Below, piece after piece: positions 8,666-17,761 of a DNA stretch of 64,000 nt. Source of the DNA: Bradyrhizobium guangdongense (lineage in GTDB: Bacteria; Pseudomonadota; Alphaproteobacteria; Rhizobiales; Xanthobacteraceae); assembly GCF_004114975.1 (NCBI RefSeq), contig NZ_CP030051.1:744001-808000 (forward strand). Direction: 5' to 3'. Below the pieces are notes generated by a model. That model saw only the letters and a list, made by a program, of their open reading frames with translations, was not told the origin of the DNA and made no database searches. Each line of letters begins with the position of its first letter. Position 1 is the first letter of the stretch. The position numbers and the translations under genes were made by a program.

Positions 8666-9397
8666 TTAAATCGCTCCGGTGGTGCGCTCGCGGACAACTC
8701 CCTTCACGACAGGAAAGTCGCGCCCGACGATTTTATCGAGCCGGATCCACGTCGGCACCTCCTTGATCAGGCGACGATCTGTCCCTTCCACGATGATCTC
8801 TTTGCCTTCGACCTGCCGCCACGGCAGATATCCCAAGTACACCGCAACGAAATCGGCGATTTTGCCGCGGAAAATAACGTCGACTGCGAAGCCGGGATCC
8901 TTGGCGCAGACGTCTACGCCCTGCGGATCGAGGACCAGCCACAGAATGCTGTACTTCGTTCGGTTGGCCGGCACGCCGGCGAATTCGAAGCGAGCGACGA
9001 CTTTCTTATCAATGGCGTCCCGAACCGCCCTCTTTCGGAAACCCCATACAAGGAAGAAGGGATCAAGGTCCGTCGGCTTGATCGCATCCCGCGCGTGTAC
9101 CAGACCCCAATGTCCCATCTCGCTGACGATCGGCCGGAGTGCCTCGCCAGCGGGGGTAAGCCAATATTCGTGTCCAGTCCCGTTGGACCGCGCGCGCCTT
9201 TCGATGATTCCTTGATCTTCCAATTCGCGAAGTCGTGTCACAAGGACCGCTCTCGAGATAAGCGGCACGCCACGATGAACATCGTTGAATGTTCGGTTGT
9301 CAGCCATCAATTCGCGCAGGATCAGCGGCGTCCAACGCGTCGCCAGTACCTCAGCCGTTTTAGCGATGGGGCAAAATTGGTCATAGCCGTCTTGCAT
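8666..9397 (-). CDS. HxlR-family transcriptional regulator with SCP2-like C-terminus
   Basis: The protein has 243 residues. The HxlR winged helix is at residues 1-110, with the typical start CPIAKTAEVLATRWTPLILREL and wing region GIIERR. A C-terminal domain of about 110 residues resembles a sterol-carrier-type fold, an arrangement seen in a subset of HxlR regulators. It would act as a DNA-binding repressor or activator responding to an unknown ligand. It faces away from the haloperoxidase-like gene at 9528, which could be a target. Confidence 0.85.
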   Translation of the reverse strand: MQDGYDQFCPIAKTAEVLATRWTPLILRELMADNRTFNDVHRGVPLISRAVLVTRLRELEDQGIIERRARSNGTGHEYWLTPAGEALRPIVSEMGHWGLVHARDAIKPTDLDPFFLVWGFRKRAVRDAIDKKVVARFEFAGVPANRTKYSILWLVLDPQGVDVCAKDPGFAVDVIFRGKIADFVAVYLGYLPWRQVEGKEIIVEGTDRRLIKEVPTWIRLDKIVGRDFPVVKGVVRERTTGAI

Positions 9398-9527
9398 GAT
9401 CGCGATTGAACCACCGAAGGCTTTGCTTCGCTAGTTCGAAAAACAGACTTGAGCGGAACCGGTAGCGATGTTTGCCTCGGCGCGCCCGGCTCTCACGCCT
9501 GGTCGGTCGCAGCAAACGGAGGCCTAC

Positions 9528-10772
9528 ATGAACCGAGCACCCCTGCGCCGCAGCATTCTCGCCGGACTGATGTTGTCGCTCCCTGTCACTTCTGCCTTTG
9601 CGGATGTCATTTCAGACTGGAATGAGCGAGCCGTCACTTTGCTGCTGGCCCAAAAGTTGGGACCGCCGGCGGCAGAGCGCGTGCTGGCGATGATGCACCT
9701 CGCCATGTTCGATGCAACCAACTCAGTGGAGCCGAGATACGCACCGTTCCTCACCAAGCTTCACATCAGCCGCGAAGTCTCCAAAGAAGTAGCGGCAGGC
9801 GTTGCTGCCGCAACCGTACTACTCGCGAGCAGCCCGGAGGCAAACGCGCCCGAGCTCAAACAAGCGCTCAGCAACGACCTTCAGCGCGTCCCCGACGGCC
9901 CAGCGAAGGAAGAAGGCATTAGAGTGGGCGAAACGGTGGCCGCGAAAATCCTGACGAACAGAAAGGACGACGGGTCCGCCGCGCCCGACGGCCATCGGCC
10001 CATCACCACTCCGGGCGTCTACGTTCCGACGCCCAGACTGGTCGTCGCACAGTGGCCGGGCGTTCGACCCTTCGCGATGAATAAGGCTGACCAATTCCGA
10101 CCGGAGCCGCCCGTTGCGCTCTCCAGCTCGGAATGGGCGCACGACTTCAACGAGATTTCCAAAGTCGGCCGCTTCGACAGCAAGTCCCGCACCGCGGATC
10201 AGACCGAAGCGGCCAAGTTCTGGATCTCGATCGGCGGCGACGTGTTCTATCCGCTCGCACGCGCTCTGATAGCCGCCAAGAAGCTAGACCAAACCGATAA
10301 TTCCCGCATCTTTGCCTTGATCGCCGTCGCTCGGGCAGACAGCCTGATTGCGGTGTTCGACGCCAAGTACCACTACAATTTCTGGCGGCCGATTACGGCG
10401 ATCCGCAATGGCGACAGGGATGACAACGCCGAAACAGAGAGGGACCCATTGTGGCGTCCGATCGCGGATACTCCGATGCACCCAGAATACCCATGCGCTC
10501 ACTGTGTGCAGGCGTCTGCTATGTGTGCGGTTCTCGAAGCCGCATTGGGTACGACCACGTTCTCTGAGATCAGCATGACGAGCACCACTGCGCCGGGGGC
10601 TGAGCGCCGCTGGACAGACCTTAAATCATTCATCAACGAGGTGTCCGAAGCCCGGGTTTGGGCAGGCTTTCACTATCGGTTCTCGACAAGGGTCGGTCGT
10701 GAGATGGGGTATGAGATCGGCAAGTACGTCGTCAAGAATCTTCTCAGGCCGGTGGAAAGCGCGTCTAAGTGA
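9528..10772 (+). CDS. Vanadium haloperoxidase / PAP2-like exported protein
   Basis: The product has 414 residues with a signal peptide at about 1-24 (LAGLMLSLPVTSAFA). Motifs of the vanadium haloperoxidase and type-2 phosphatase superfamily are visible: KFWISIGGD, YNFWRPITAIR, HPEYPCAHC and RVWAGFHYRFST. The second motif, normally PSGH, reads PCAH, so the usual Ser-Gly is replaced by Cys-Ala while the His stays. GGAGGCCTAC precedes the chosen ATG. The substrate cannot be assigned. Confidence 0.8.
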   Translation: MNRAPLRRSILAGLMLSLPVTSAFADVISDWNERAVTLLLAQKLGPPAAERVLAMMHLAMFDATNSVEPRYAPFLTKLHISREVSKEVAAGVAAATVLLASSPEANAPELKQALSNDLQRVPDGPAKEEGIRVGETVAAKILTNRKDDGSAAPDGHRPITTPGVYVPTPRLVVAQWPGVRPFAMNKADQFRPEPPVALSSSEWAHDFNEISKVGRFDSKSRTADQTEAAKFWISIGGDVFYPLARALIAAKKLDQTDNSRIFALIAVARADSLIAVFDAKYHYNFWRPITAIRNGDRDDNAETERDPLWRPIADTPMHPEYPCAHCVQASAMCAVLEAALGTTTFSEISMTSTTAPGAERRWTDLKSFINEVSEARVWAGFHYRFSTRVGREMGYEIGKYVVKNLLRPVESASK

Positions 10773-10885
10773 CTAACAACAGTTATTTGACCGAGGCCGG
10801 CCGGTGCGCTTGGCGAGTCCAGGCATGAAGATAGGGTAGGCCGTCCTTCGCGGCGCCGCCAGCGTGGTAAGCGTCGCAGGAGGCA

Positions 10886-11989
10886 CTAGTCGGGGGCCTT
10901 CAAAGAATCGAGGCGTTTGCGGAGAAACGCCAACACCATGACTTCATCCGACGTGAGCTTGGCATACTGTCGCTTGAACTTCCGAGCGATCTTGGCTTCG
11001 ATCATCTTGACAAGATCACCGGACATGTAGGCGTTCAGGACTTCCGGGTGCACGTAGCACTTGCGGCAAATGGCCGGCGTATTCCCGAGCTGCTTGGAGA
11101 CGCTTTCGATCGCGGCGACGACGTTGCGCTTCGCCTCGGCCTGGCTGTCGTACTTCTTGAACTCGGTCAGCGCCAACGCCGCCAGAACCGTCCCCGCCCA
11201 AGTGCGGAAATACTTGGCGCTGAAGTCCTCGCCTGTGATGTCCTTGATGTAGGCATTGACGTCGCCGGAATCGACGGTACGCGGCTGCCCGTCGTCGTCC
11301 AGGTACTTGAAGAGCTCATGTCCCGGGATCTCCGCGCAGCGCTTCACGATGGCGGCAATCCGCTTGTCCTCGACCCGAAGTTTCCACTGTTTGCCCGATT
11401 TGCCCGTGAAGTCGAACCGAAGCACGCCGCGGCCCACCGCAACGTGCTTTCGTCGCATCGTGGTGAGCCCGTAGGATTTGTTTTTCTCGGCATACTCGGC
11501 GTTTCCGACCCGGATCAAAGTCTTCTCCAGAAGACTGACGATCGTGGCCAGAACCTTCTCGCGAGGTAGCCCTTCCAGCTTCATGTCGGCCGCGACACGG
11601 TCGCGCAGCGCGGGCAGCGCGGCAGCGAACTGGACGATGTGTTCGTACTTGTTCTGGTCGCGCAGCTCGCGCCATTTTGCGTGGTAACGGTACTGCTTGC
11701 GACCCCGCGCATCGAGGCCGGTCGCCTGGATGTGGCCATTCGCTGAGGGGCAGATCCAGACAGATTCATAGGCCGGCGGGATACCGATGGACTTGATGCG
11801 CCGGATGACGGCGGCATCGGTGATGCGCTTGCCGTCCTTGTCGTAGTAGCTGAAGGTAGTCCCCGTCCGCTTGCGAGTGTAACCGGGCGCGGAGTCGCTG
11901 ACATAGCGAAGGCCTTCTTCCGCAATGGTGGCTGCGACCTCTGCGGTGCGGTCCAGAACCTGTTCTTCGTTGCGAGTCTCTCGGAGCAT
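10886..11989 (-). CDS. DNA topoisomerase IB
   Basis: The protein has 367 residues and is of the short bacterial type. The N-terminal domain contains YYDKDGKRITDAAVIRRI and IPPAYESVWICP. The catalytic domain contains EKNKSYGLTTMRRKHV and FRTWAGTVLAALAL, with the active tyrosine at about 312 (CRKCYVHPEVL). The enzyme relaxes supercoils through a 3'-phosphotyrosine link. The start is taken at 11989, preceded by GAGGGACAGGCCC. The upstream DNA holds GGAAC followed about 17 bases later by CCTT, a weak EcfG-like match. It begins a cluster of DNA-maintenance genes. Confidence 0.92.
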   Translation of the reverse strand: MLRETRNEEQVLDRTAEVAATIAEEGLRYVSDSAPGYTRKRTGTTFSYYDKDGKRITDAAVIRRIKSIGIPPAYESVWICPSANGHIQATGLDARGRKQYRYHAKWRELRDQNKYEHIVQFAAALPALRDRVAADMKLEGLPREKVLATIVSLLEKTLIRVGNAEYAEKNKSYGLTTMRRKHVAVGRGVLRFDFTGKSGKQWKLRVEDKRIAAIVKRCAEIPGHELFKYLDDDGQPRTVDSGDVNAYIKDITGEDFSAKYFRTWAGTVLAALALTEFKKYDSQAEAKRNVVAAIESVSKQLGNTPAICRKCYVHPEVLNAYMSGDLVKMIEAKIARKFKRQYAKLTSDEVMVLAFLRKRLDSLKAPD

Positions 11990-12250
11990 GGGCCTGTCCC
12001 TCGGAAGCACCCAGGGATCGAGGCTCCTCTCCTTTCTAAAGGAATGAAGACCGCGGTTGGTTCCGTTCGTGAGATCGGCGGGTCGTAGATGCAGATCAGT
12101 AGCCGCGCAGCGTACCGGCCCCACCTAGAGCCGGTGGTTCCTCTCGACGGGGCGCTGCGCAGGGTGACGATGGCGGCACGGCCTGACTTCAGACAATCGC
12201 CACAAAGTTTACGGACACGCTTTCCCGATTAAGTCAGTGCGAAGGTCCTT

Positions 12251-13075
12251 ATGTCCCAATATTCCCTGGACGTGTTGCGTCAGCGCTATGTCGTCGAGAA
12301 ACGACCACTCGAGGCCAGCGTCGAGCAGATCCTGCGGGCTGACGGGCGCGCGGGAGCACGTGCCATCCTGGCCTCGATCGATAAGCGGCGCTTCGAAAAC
12401 AGGTCCGAAGGGCAGCGCCTCCGCAAGATGCTGCGCTTCGAGACCTCTCTCTGGGAAGGAGGCCATCAGGCCGTGGCAGGCGTTGATGAGGCGGGCATGA
12501 GCCCTCTCGCCGGGCCGGTCTCCGCAGGCGCCGTGATCCTGAAGCCGGGCACGCGCATAGTTGGGATCGACGATTCGAAAAAACTCGACGCCGCAGCGCG
12601 CGAGGAACTTGCGAAGGAGATCAAGGCAAAGGCAGAGAGTTGGTGTGTGGCATTCGTCGAGGTCGAGGAGATCGACGCGATCAACATCTATTGGGCGGGC
12701 ATCCAGGCAATGCAGCGTGCGGTCCGGGGGCTGGGATCGACGCCGCAGCATCTGCTGATCGACGCGAAGCGATTGAAGAAAATCGACATCCCTCAGCAGG
12801 CGATCATCAAGGGTGATGCCAAGTCCGCCAGCATCGCCGGCGCCTCGATCCTCGCGAAAGTCGAGCGCGACGCCGTGATGCGGGCGCTCGACGTGCGACA
12901 CCCCGGCTACGGCTTCGCGGATCATAAGGGCTACCCGGTGCCGGCTCACTACGAAGCTCTTGCCAGGCTTGGTGCATGCGCAGCTCACCGGAAGTCGTTC
13001 GGACCTGTACGCAAGGCTCTCGGGCTACCGCCCCTGCCGCCGTGGCCTCCCGCAACAGAGCGCGCGGCCGGTTGA
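12251..13075 (+). CDS. rnhB: Ribonuclease HII
   Basis: The product has 274 residues. The catalytic core begins near residue 75 with GVDEAGMSPLAGPV (D79, E80), then DDSKKL and KGDAKSASIAGASILAKVERD. It removes ribonucleotides from RNA-DNA hybrids and from DNA. An N-terminal extension of about 70 residues precedes the core, longer than in the compact form of the enzyme. It sits head to head with the topoisomerase gene and converges on a DNA ligase gene. Confidence 0.93.
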   Translation: MSQYSLDVLRQRYVVEKRPLEASVEQILRADGRAGARAILASIDKRRFENRSEGQRLRKMLRFETSLWEGGHQAVAGVDEAGMSPLAGPVSAGAVILKPGTRIVGIDDSKKLDAAAREELAKEIKAKAESWCVAFVEVEEIDAINIYWAGIQAMQRAVRGLGSTPQHLLIDAKRLKKIDIPQQAIIKGDAKSASIAGASILAKVERDAVMRALDVRHPGYGFADHKGYPVPAHYEALARLGACAAHRKSFGPVRKALGLPPLPPWPPATERAAG

Positions 13076-13103
13076 CCGGGCCGGACGTCTCTTCCCGGCT
13101 GCG

Positions 13104-14051
13104 CTATTTTCGCGACCAGCTCTTTTCGCGAACGACGTCCTTGGCCTTCTTGTCGGACCGCAGGCCGAGATAGACCGGCTGGCGCAGCTCTCCCTTGCTG
13201 GTCCACTCCGCGAACTTCACCTCTGCAACCAACGAAGGACGCACCCAGGTCGTGAACTGCTCATCCTTCACCTTGGCGGGAAAGGGCGACTTGGCCGTCT
13301 TGAGCCTCACCAGCTTCCTATGAAGCTCTTCCAGAACCTGGCGGCTGAAGCCGGTGCCGACGTGGCCGATGTACCGCCACCCGCCATTTTCCCGCACTGC
13401 CAGCGCGAGAGCGCCGAAGAAGGGCCGGGTTCGCCTCGGTGCCGTGAAGCCGGCGATCACTACCTCCTGCCGTTGCGCGGTCTTCACCTTCAGCCAATCG
13501 GCTGTCCGGCGTCCGGACGCATACGGGCTGTCGGCGCGCTTTGCCATGATGCCTTCGAGATGCCTTCGCTCGGCTTCTGCGAAGAACGTCGTTCCATTGC
13601 CTTTGCGGTGGTTGCTGAACGCGATCAGCTTGTGGCGCGGCAGGATGGCCTTGAGTCGCTTCTTGCGCTCCAGGAGCGGCAGCGCGCGTAGGTCCTCGCC
13701 GCCCGCGAACATGAGATCGAACGCGCAGTACAGAAGCTTGGCCTCACGGCGCAGGGCGTTCTGAAGCAACTGGAAATGGGAGGCCCCATCCTTGCCGATC
13801 GCGACGAGTTCGCCATCGATCACGGCATCCGCCTTCACGCCCTCTAGCGCTTTCGCGACCTCGACATAGGAGTGGCTGATGATCTTCCCGTTACGGCTGT
13901 AGAGCGCGACCCGACCACGCCGGATTTCGGCCACCATACGAAAACCATCGAATTTGTCCTCGAAGACCCAGTCGGAATCGTCGAACGGCGCATCGGTCAG
14001 CGTGGCCAGCATGGGCTGCAGGCGAGGAGGGAGTGTCGATTGTCGGGCCAT
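13104..14051 (-). CDS. ATP-dependent DNA ligase, LigD ligase-domain type
   Basis: The 315-residue protein contains only a ligase core plus OB fold. The adenylation lysine is K33 in motif I (EDKFDGFRM). Later motifs include DGELVAIG and EGIMAKRAD. It lacks the polymerase and nuclease domains of full LigD, so it is a stand-alone ligase like those acting with Ku in end joining. No Ku gene is visible in the window. A second, divergent ligase of the same type lies at 16791. It is followed 12 bases away by the MOSC gene on the same strand (upstream). Confidence 0.9.
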   Translation of the reverse strand: MARQSTLPPRLQPMLATLTDAPFDDSDWVFEDKFDGFRMVAEIRRGRVALYSRNGKIISHSYVEVAKALEGVKADAVIDGELVAIGKDGASHFQLLQNALRREAKLLYCAFDLMFAGGEDLRALPLLERKKRLKAILPRHKLIAFSNHRKGNGTTFFAEAERRHLEGIMAKRADSPYASGRRTADWLKVKTAQRQEVVIAGFTAPRRTRPFFGALALAVRENGGWRYIGHVGTGFSRQVLEELHRKLVRLKTAKSPFPAKVKDEQFTTWVRPSLVAEVKFAEWTSKGELRQPVYLGLRSDKKAKDVVREKSWSRK

Positions 14052-14063
14052 GGTAGGGTCTTT

Positions 14064-14627
14064 CTACACGGCCGGCAGCGGCCGAAACGAGGAGGACGGA
14101 AGGCGAACCCGCGCGGCATCACCAGCCTCGACCGTCCCCCCGGCCCGTACCACGCCCAGCACCCCGGATTTGAATGGAGGGCCCGTTTCCGCCGACGAGA
14201 GCACCTGACGCTTGAGGCCTGCTCGGAAGCGGTCAATCAGGACGCAGGGCGTCCGGAGGCCGGTCAGCTCGACGACCGCAGAGGGCCCCAGCTCGATCAG
14301 GGTCCCCAGCGGCATCCGTTCGAGGTCCAATCCGGCGGTGGTGACGTTCTCGCCGAGGTCGCCGGCGCCAACTTCGAAGCCAGCTTCGAGAAGAGACGGG
14401 AAGAGTTCGGATGGGATCAGGTGGACCTGCCGGAGATTGGGCAGGCGGGGCCGGCGGCGTGCCAAATAGCGGTGCCGGACGAACGGGCCGGCGTGGGCGT
14501 CGCCTTCGACGCCGTGCCCCTCCACCAGAACGATGCGATCCAGGACCGGTTTGCTGAAGTGATGGCCGCGATCGGCAGCGACCGCCACGACCCTGCCCTC
14601 GAGCGCCAGATCGTGCCTCTGCTGCAT
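14064..14627 (-). CDS. MOSC-domain protein
   Basis: The product has 187 residues with MOSC landmarks GHGVEGDAHAG near residue 33, GENVTTAGLDL near 95 and GLRTPC near 120. MOSC domains carry sulphur for the molybdenum cofactor or act as stand-alone handling proteins. The start codon overlaps the polX stop (TGATG at 14629-14625), so translation is probably coupled. A frameshifted second copy lies at 8060-8640, and the two are nearly identical over part of the 3' region. Confidence 0.85.
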   Translation of the reverse strand: MQQRHDLALEGRVVAVAADRGHHFSKPVLDRIVLVEGHGVEGDAHAGPFVRHRYLARRRPRLPNLRQVHLIPSELFPSLLEAGFEVGAGDLGENVTTAGLDLERMPLGTLIELGPSAVVELTGLRTPCVLIDRFRAGLKRQVLSSAETGPPFKSGVLGVVRAGGTVEAGDAARVRLPSSSFRPLPAV

Positions 14628-16306
14628 CAGGCGGCGCGGGCGAGCGAGCGCCGCTTCTGGCGAAGGTAGCGCGCGATCTCCGCAAGCGTCATCGCGTTCA
14701 GGACCCGGTCGGCAGGGACACCGCCCTTGCGGGCCATCAGGACACCCCAGTGCATGTGATCGAGCTCGGGGATCGAGTGCGCGTCCGGATTGATGCTCAG
14801 CATGCAGCCGAACTCCAGCGCCGCCTGGTGCCAGCGCCAGTCCAGATCGAGCCGCCATGGGTGGGCGTTAATCTCGACGACAACGTCGTGCTTGGCGCAG
14901 GCCCGCAGCACCTTTTCGACGTCGATTTCGTAGCCCGGCCGCCGCTGGAGTTGCCGCCCGGTCATGTGGCCGATGATGGTCGTGTGAGGATCGGAAATGG
15001 CGCGCAGCAGCCGCTGCGTCTGCGCCTTGCGATCCAGCTTGAAGCGCCCATGGATGCTGGTGACCACGAAATCGAAGCGTTCCAGAACATCGTCGTCATA
15101 GTCGAGCGACCCGTCCGCCAGGATGTCGGACTCAATCCCTTTGAGGATCCGGAAGTCCTTGCCGAACCGCTTGTTCAGTCGATCGGCTTCCCGGTGCTGC
15201 TGCGCGATCTCCTCGACGGAGAGACCGCCGGCATAGTGGGCGGACTTGGAATGGTCCGCCACGCCGAAATACTCGAAGCCCCGCTGGCGCGTGGCCTTCG
15301 CCATGGTCTCCAGCGTCTCGGTGCCATCGGAGGCATCGGTGTGGCAGTGAAGGATGCCGCGCAAATCGCCGTCGGTGACGAGCTTCGGGAGCTTGCCTTT
15401 CAGGGCCGCCTCGATCTCGCCGCGCCCCTCCCGGAGTTCCGGATCGATGAAGGGCAAGCCGAGAGCCTGGTAGACGTCGGCCTCCTCCCCTGCGATCAGC
15501 CTGCGGCCCTTATGGAGGCCGTCCGCATCAAACCGCATGCCCTTCTCGGCGGCCAAGGCCTGAAGCTGCTCGATGTGGCCGGCGGAGCCGGTGGCAAAGA
15601 GAAGAGCGGCGCCGAAGTGCTTGCGGTCGGATACTAGGATTTGCAGCCCGTCGGCAGGTGGCGTCGATGTCGCGACCTGCTTGGCAGCCTCCGCAACGAT
15701 CGCGAGATTGCCGACGAGTTCGCAGCCGCGACGAAAATCGCCGGCGATCGTCACACGCTTGAGTTCGGGGCGAGATTTGCGGATCGAGTCCTTCGCATGC
15801 GCGAGCAGCGCGGCGGCGCGGTGCAGGTGGAGGCGGCCTTCTCCGCTTTTGGCGATCGCGAGGTTCTGCAGGATCTTGGTCTGCAGCGCGGCGCCGAGTC
15901 CTTTCGCCTTCTTGATGCGCTCATCCTTGGCGGCGGCCTCCAACTCCGACAGCGAGCCGATGCCGAGATCCTTGTACAGGCGCAGCACCTTCTCCGGACG
16001 AAGGCCGGGCACAGCGAGCATCTCGAGCACGCCCGCGGGAATCTCCTTCCGCAGCTTTTCGAGGCTGGGATGACTGCCCGTCTTGTAAAGCTTGGTGATG
16101 ATGTCGGCTATCGCGTCGCCGACCCCCGGGATCTCCGTAAGCCGGTCTTCGTCGATGAGCACGTCCACAGGAACGGCTAGGGCCGCCAAGCTGTCGGCGG
16201 CCCGAAAGTAGGCTTTCGCCCGGTAGGGATTGCCGCCCCGCAAGGCGGTGCGCTGCGCGTACTCTCGCAGGAGGCTTGCCACACCGCGCGCGTCGAGCGA
16301 AGGCAT
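14627..16306 (-). CDS. PolX-family protein: polymerase-like domain (likely inactive) plus PHP
   Basis: The product has 559 residues. A helix-hairpin-helix region (LTEIPGVGDAIADI, near 57) is followed by an X-family nucleotidyltransferase core and a C-terminal PHP phosphoesterase. The PHP metal site looks intact (H320-C-H322-T-D324, ADHSKS, INAHPWR). In the polymerase site the normal D-x-D is N200-L201-A202 (GCELVGNLAIV), so nucleotide addition is unlikely while 3'-5' exonuclease activity should remain. It is the middle gene of the run small protein, polX, MOSC, ligase. Confidence 0.9.
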   Translation of the reverse strand: MPSLDARGVASLLREYAQRTALRGGNPYRAKAYFRAADSLAALAVPVDVLIDEDRLTEIPGVGDAIADIITKLYKTGSHPSLEKLRKEIPAGVLEMLAVPGLRPEKVLRLYKDLGIGSLSELEAAAKDERIKKAKGLGAALQTKILQNLAIAKSGEGRLHLHRAAALLAHAKDSIRKSRPELKRVTIAGDFRRGCELVGNLAIVAEAAKQVATSTPPADGLQILVSDRKHFGAALLFATGSAGHIEQLQALAAEKGMRFDADGLHKGRRLIAGEEADVYQALGLPFIDPELREGRGEIEAALKGKLPKLVTDGDLRGILHCHTDASDGTETLETMAKATRQRGFEYFGVADHSKSAHYAGGLSVEEIAQQHREADRLNKRFGKDFRILKGIESDILADGSLDYDDDVLERFDFVVTSIHGRFKLDRKAQTQRLLRAISDPHTTIIGHMTGRQLQRRPGYEIDVEKVLRACAKHDVVVEINAHPWRLDLDWRWHQAALEFGCMLSINPDAHSIPELDHMHWGVLMARKGGVPADRVLNAMTLAEIARYLRQKRRSLARAA

Positions 16307-16585
16307 TCAGCCAGCCTCCCGGCCCGGGCGTCGCGGCGTCGCCGGAGCAGGCCAACCGCGGGAGCCGTCACTTGGCCCGCGATCGAGAGAGGCCTCGAGC
16401 TTCTGGGCTGCGCGAAAGTCCTCAAGATGCTGGACATTGGAGCCGTAAGCAGCCTCCTTCTTGAGGAGATTGTAGATCCGGCCTGCCACCAGTTGCAGAT
16501 GCTTCATCTTGCCCCGCGGCATGGCTCTCGCTTTGCAGAGAGCCCGGACGGCGTAGGCGCGGAAATAGTCGAATGCGTCTGACAT
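16307..16585 (-). CDS. Conserved small protein upstream of polX
   Basis: The 92-residue product starts MSDAFDYFRAYAVRALCKA and is basic and helical with a proline-rich tail. I recognise it as a conserved hypothetical of Bradyrhizobium-like genomes. Its stop directly abuts the polX start (16306/16307), so it is the first gene of the polX operon. Function unknown; the context suggests DNA maintenance. Confidence 0.65.
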   Translation of the reverse strand: MSDAFDYFRAYAVRALCKARAMPRGKMKHLQLVAGRIYNLLKKEAAYGSNVQHLEDFRAAQKLEASLDRGPSDGSRGWPAPATPRRPGREAG

Positions 16586-16620
16586 GATGTCAGTAAACGC
16601 CGGCTCTCGCCGGGAGTTCG

Positions 16621-16728
16621 ATGGGCTCTGCCAAAACTGGATCGCCCGGCGCGGTCTGGCGCAAATGCGCGAAGAGTTGGTCCCTGGAACTCCTCGCCGC
16701 CTTCGAAGTTGCGAGACTCGTTGATTGA
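16621..16728 (+). CDS. Possible 35-residue protein
   Basis: An ATG at 16621 follows GGGAGTTCG and opens a 35-codon frame (MGSAKTGSPGAVWRKCAKSW, then an amphipathic helix ending ARLVD). A strong terminator follows 14 bases after the stop. The compact start-frame-terminator unit supports a real small gene or a small RNA. I do not recognise the peptide. Confidence 0.4.
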   Translation: MGSAKTGSPGAVWRKCAKSWSLELLAAFEVARLVD

Positions 16729-16741
16729 GGTAGGTAGACTG

Positions 16742-16776
16742 CCCGCCGTCGGCCCCAACCCGGCGGCGGGTTTTTT
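16742..16776 (+). terminator. Rho-independent terminator
   Basis: CCCGCCG (16742-16748) pairs with CGGCGGG (16764-16770), followed by six T at 16771-16776. It ends the 16621 unit and insulates the ligase gene at 16791. Confidence 0.85.
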
Positions 16777-16790
16777 GTGAGTTGAGTAGC

Positions 16791-17726
16791 GTGGCAAAGC
16801 GTACGAAGGCGCCTCGGCCAACCGAGGTCCCTACAATGCCGGGGTTCATCGAACCCCAGTTGGCGACCCTGAAGATGAAAGCTCCTTCGGGATCTCCATG
16901 GATTCACGAAGTCAAGTACGATGGCTACCGCATCCAGCTCCGGATCGACGGTGACGACCGGCGGGCCTACACCCGCAACGGCTACAATTGGATCAGCAAG
17001 TTTTCGAGGATTGCGGCCGCTTTCGATATCGAAGGACAGGCCATCGTCGACGGCGAGGTTGTCGTCATCCATGATGGGCGCACGAACTTCTCCGAGCTGC
17101 AGGCAGACCTTGGCAGAGGCGATCAGGATCGACTGGTCTACTTCGCTTTCGATCTGCTCTGGCGGGACGGCCGAGATCTGCGGAAAGAGCCGCAGATCGA
17201 GCGGAAGAGGCTGCTCAAGGAGCTGATCGAGGAGCACGACCTCAAGGAGCCCGTCCTCTATAGCGAGCACCACGAAGGGGACGGCCAGGCACTGTTCGCG
17301 GCAGCCAGCAAGCTGAATTACGAAGGCATCGTCTCCAAGCGGGTGGATGCACCATACCGATCGGATCGGGTGGAGGCCTGGCAGAAGATCAAGGTCGTTC
17401 AGAAGGGCAAGTTTCCTGTGGTCGGCTTCATCAAGGACCCGTCTGGCGTGGCCGCTCTCTATCTGGGCAAGAAGGAAGGCAAGGATCTGGTCTACATGGG
17501 AAAGGTCGGGACCGGATGGAGCCGAACCACCTCGGCGCAGATCCGCAAGGCGCTCGACACCGTGGTAAGCCCGAAGCAAAAGCTGACCAAGACAATCAGG
17601 AAGCCCAGGGCCACGTGGGTCGAACCCAAGTTCTATGCCGACATCGAGTACCGTGACATCACCTCCGAAGGTCTGCTGCGGGCCAGCTCGTTCAAGGGGC
17701 TGAGGAAGGGAACGCGCCGATCATAG
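16791..17726 (+). CDS. ATP-dependent DNA ligase, LigD ligase-domain type (second copy)
   Basis: The product has about 311 residues from the GTG at 16791 (a TTG three codons earlier is possible). The adenylation lysine is K42 in EVKYDGYRIQ. Other ligase motifs are DGEVVVIHD, YFAFDLLW, EGIVSKRVD and the OB-fold end TWVEPKFYADIEYRDI. It is a stand-alone ligase related to LigD and clearly divergent from the one at 13104. The next gene starts 35 bases later on the same strand. Confidence 0.9.
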   Translation: MAKRTKAPRPTEVPTMPGFIEPQLATLKMKAPSGSPWIHEVKYDGYRIQLRIDGDDRRAYTRNGYNWISKFSRIAAAFDIEGQAIVDGEVVVIHDGRTNFSELQADLGRGDQDRLVYFAFDLLWRDGRDLRKEPQIERKRLLKELIEEHDLKEPVLYSEHHEGDGQALFAAASKLNYEGIVSKRVDAPYRSDRVEAWQKIKVVQKGKFPVVGFIKDPSGVAALYLGKKEGKDLVYMGKVGTGWSRTTSAQIRKALDTVVSPKQKLTKTIRKPRATWVEPKFYADIEYRDITSEGLLRASSFKGLRKGTRRS

Positions 17727-17761
17727 CCGCGTTTTCCTGCAGAGTATGTGGAGTACCGGTC

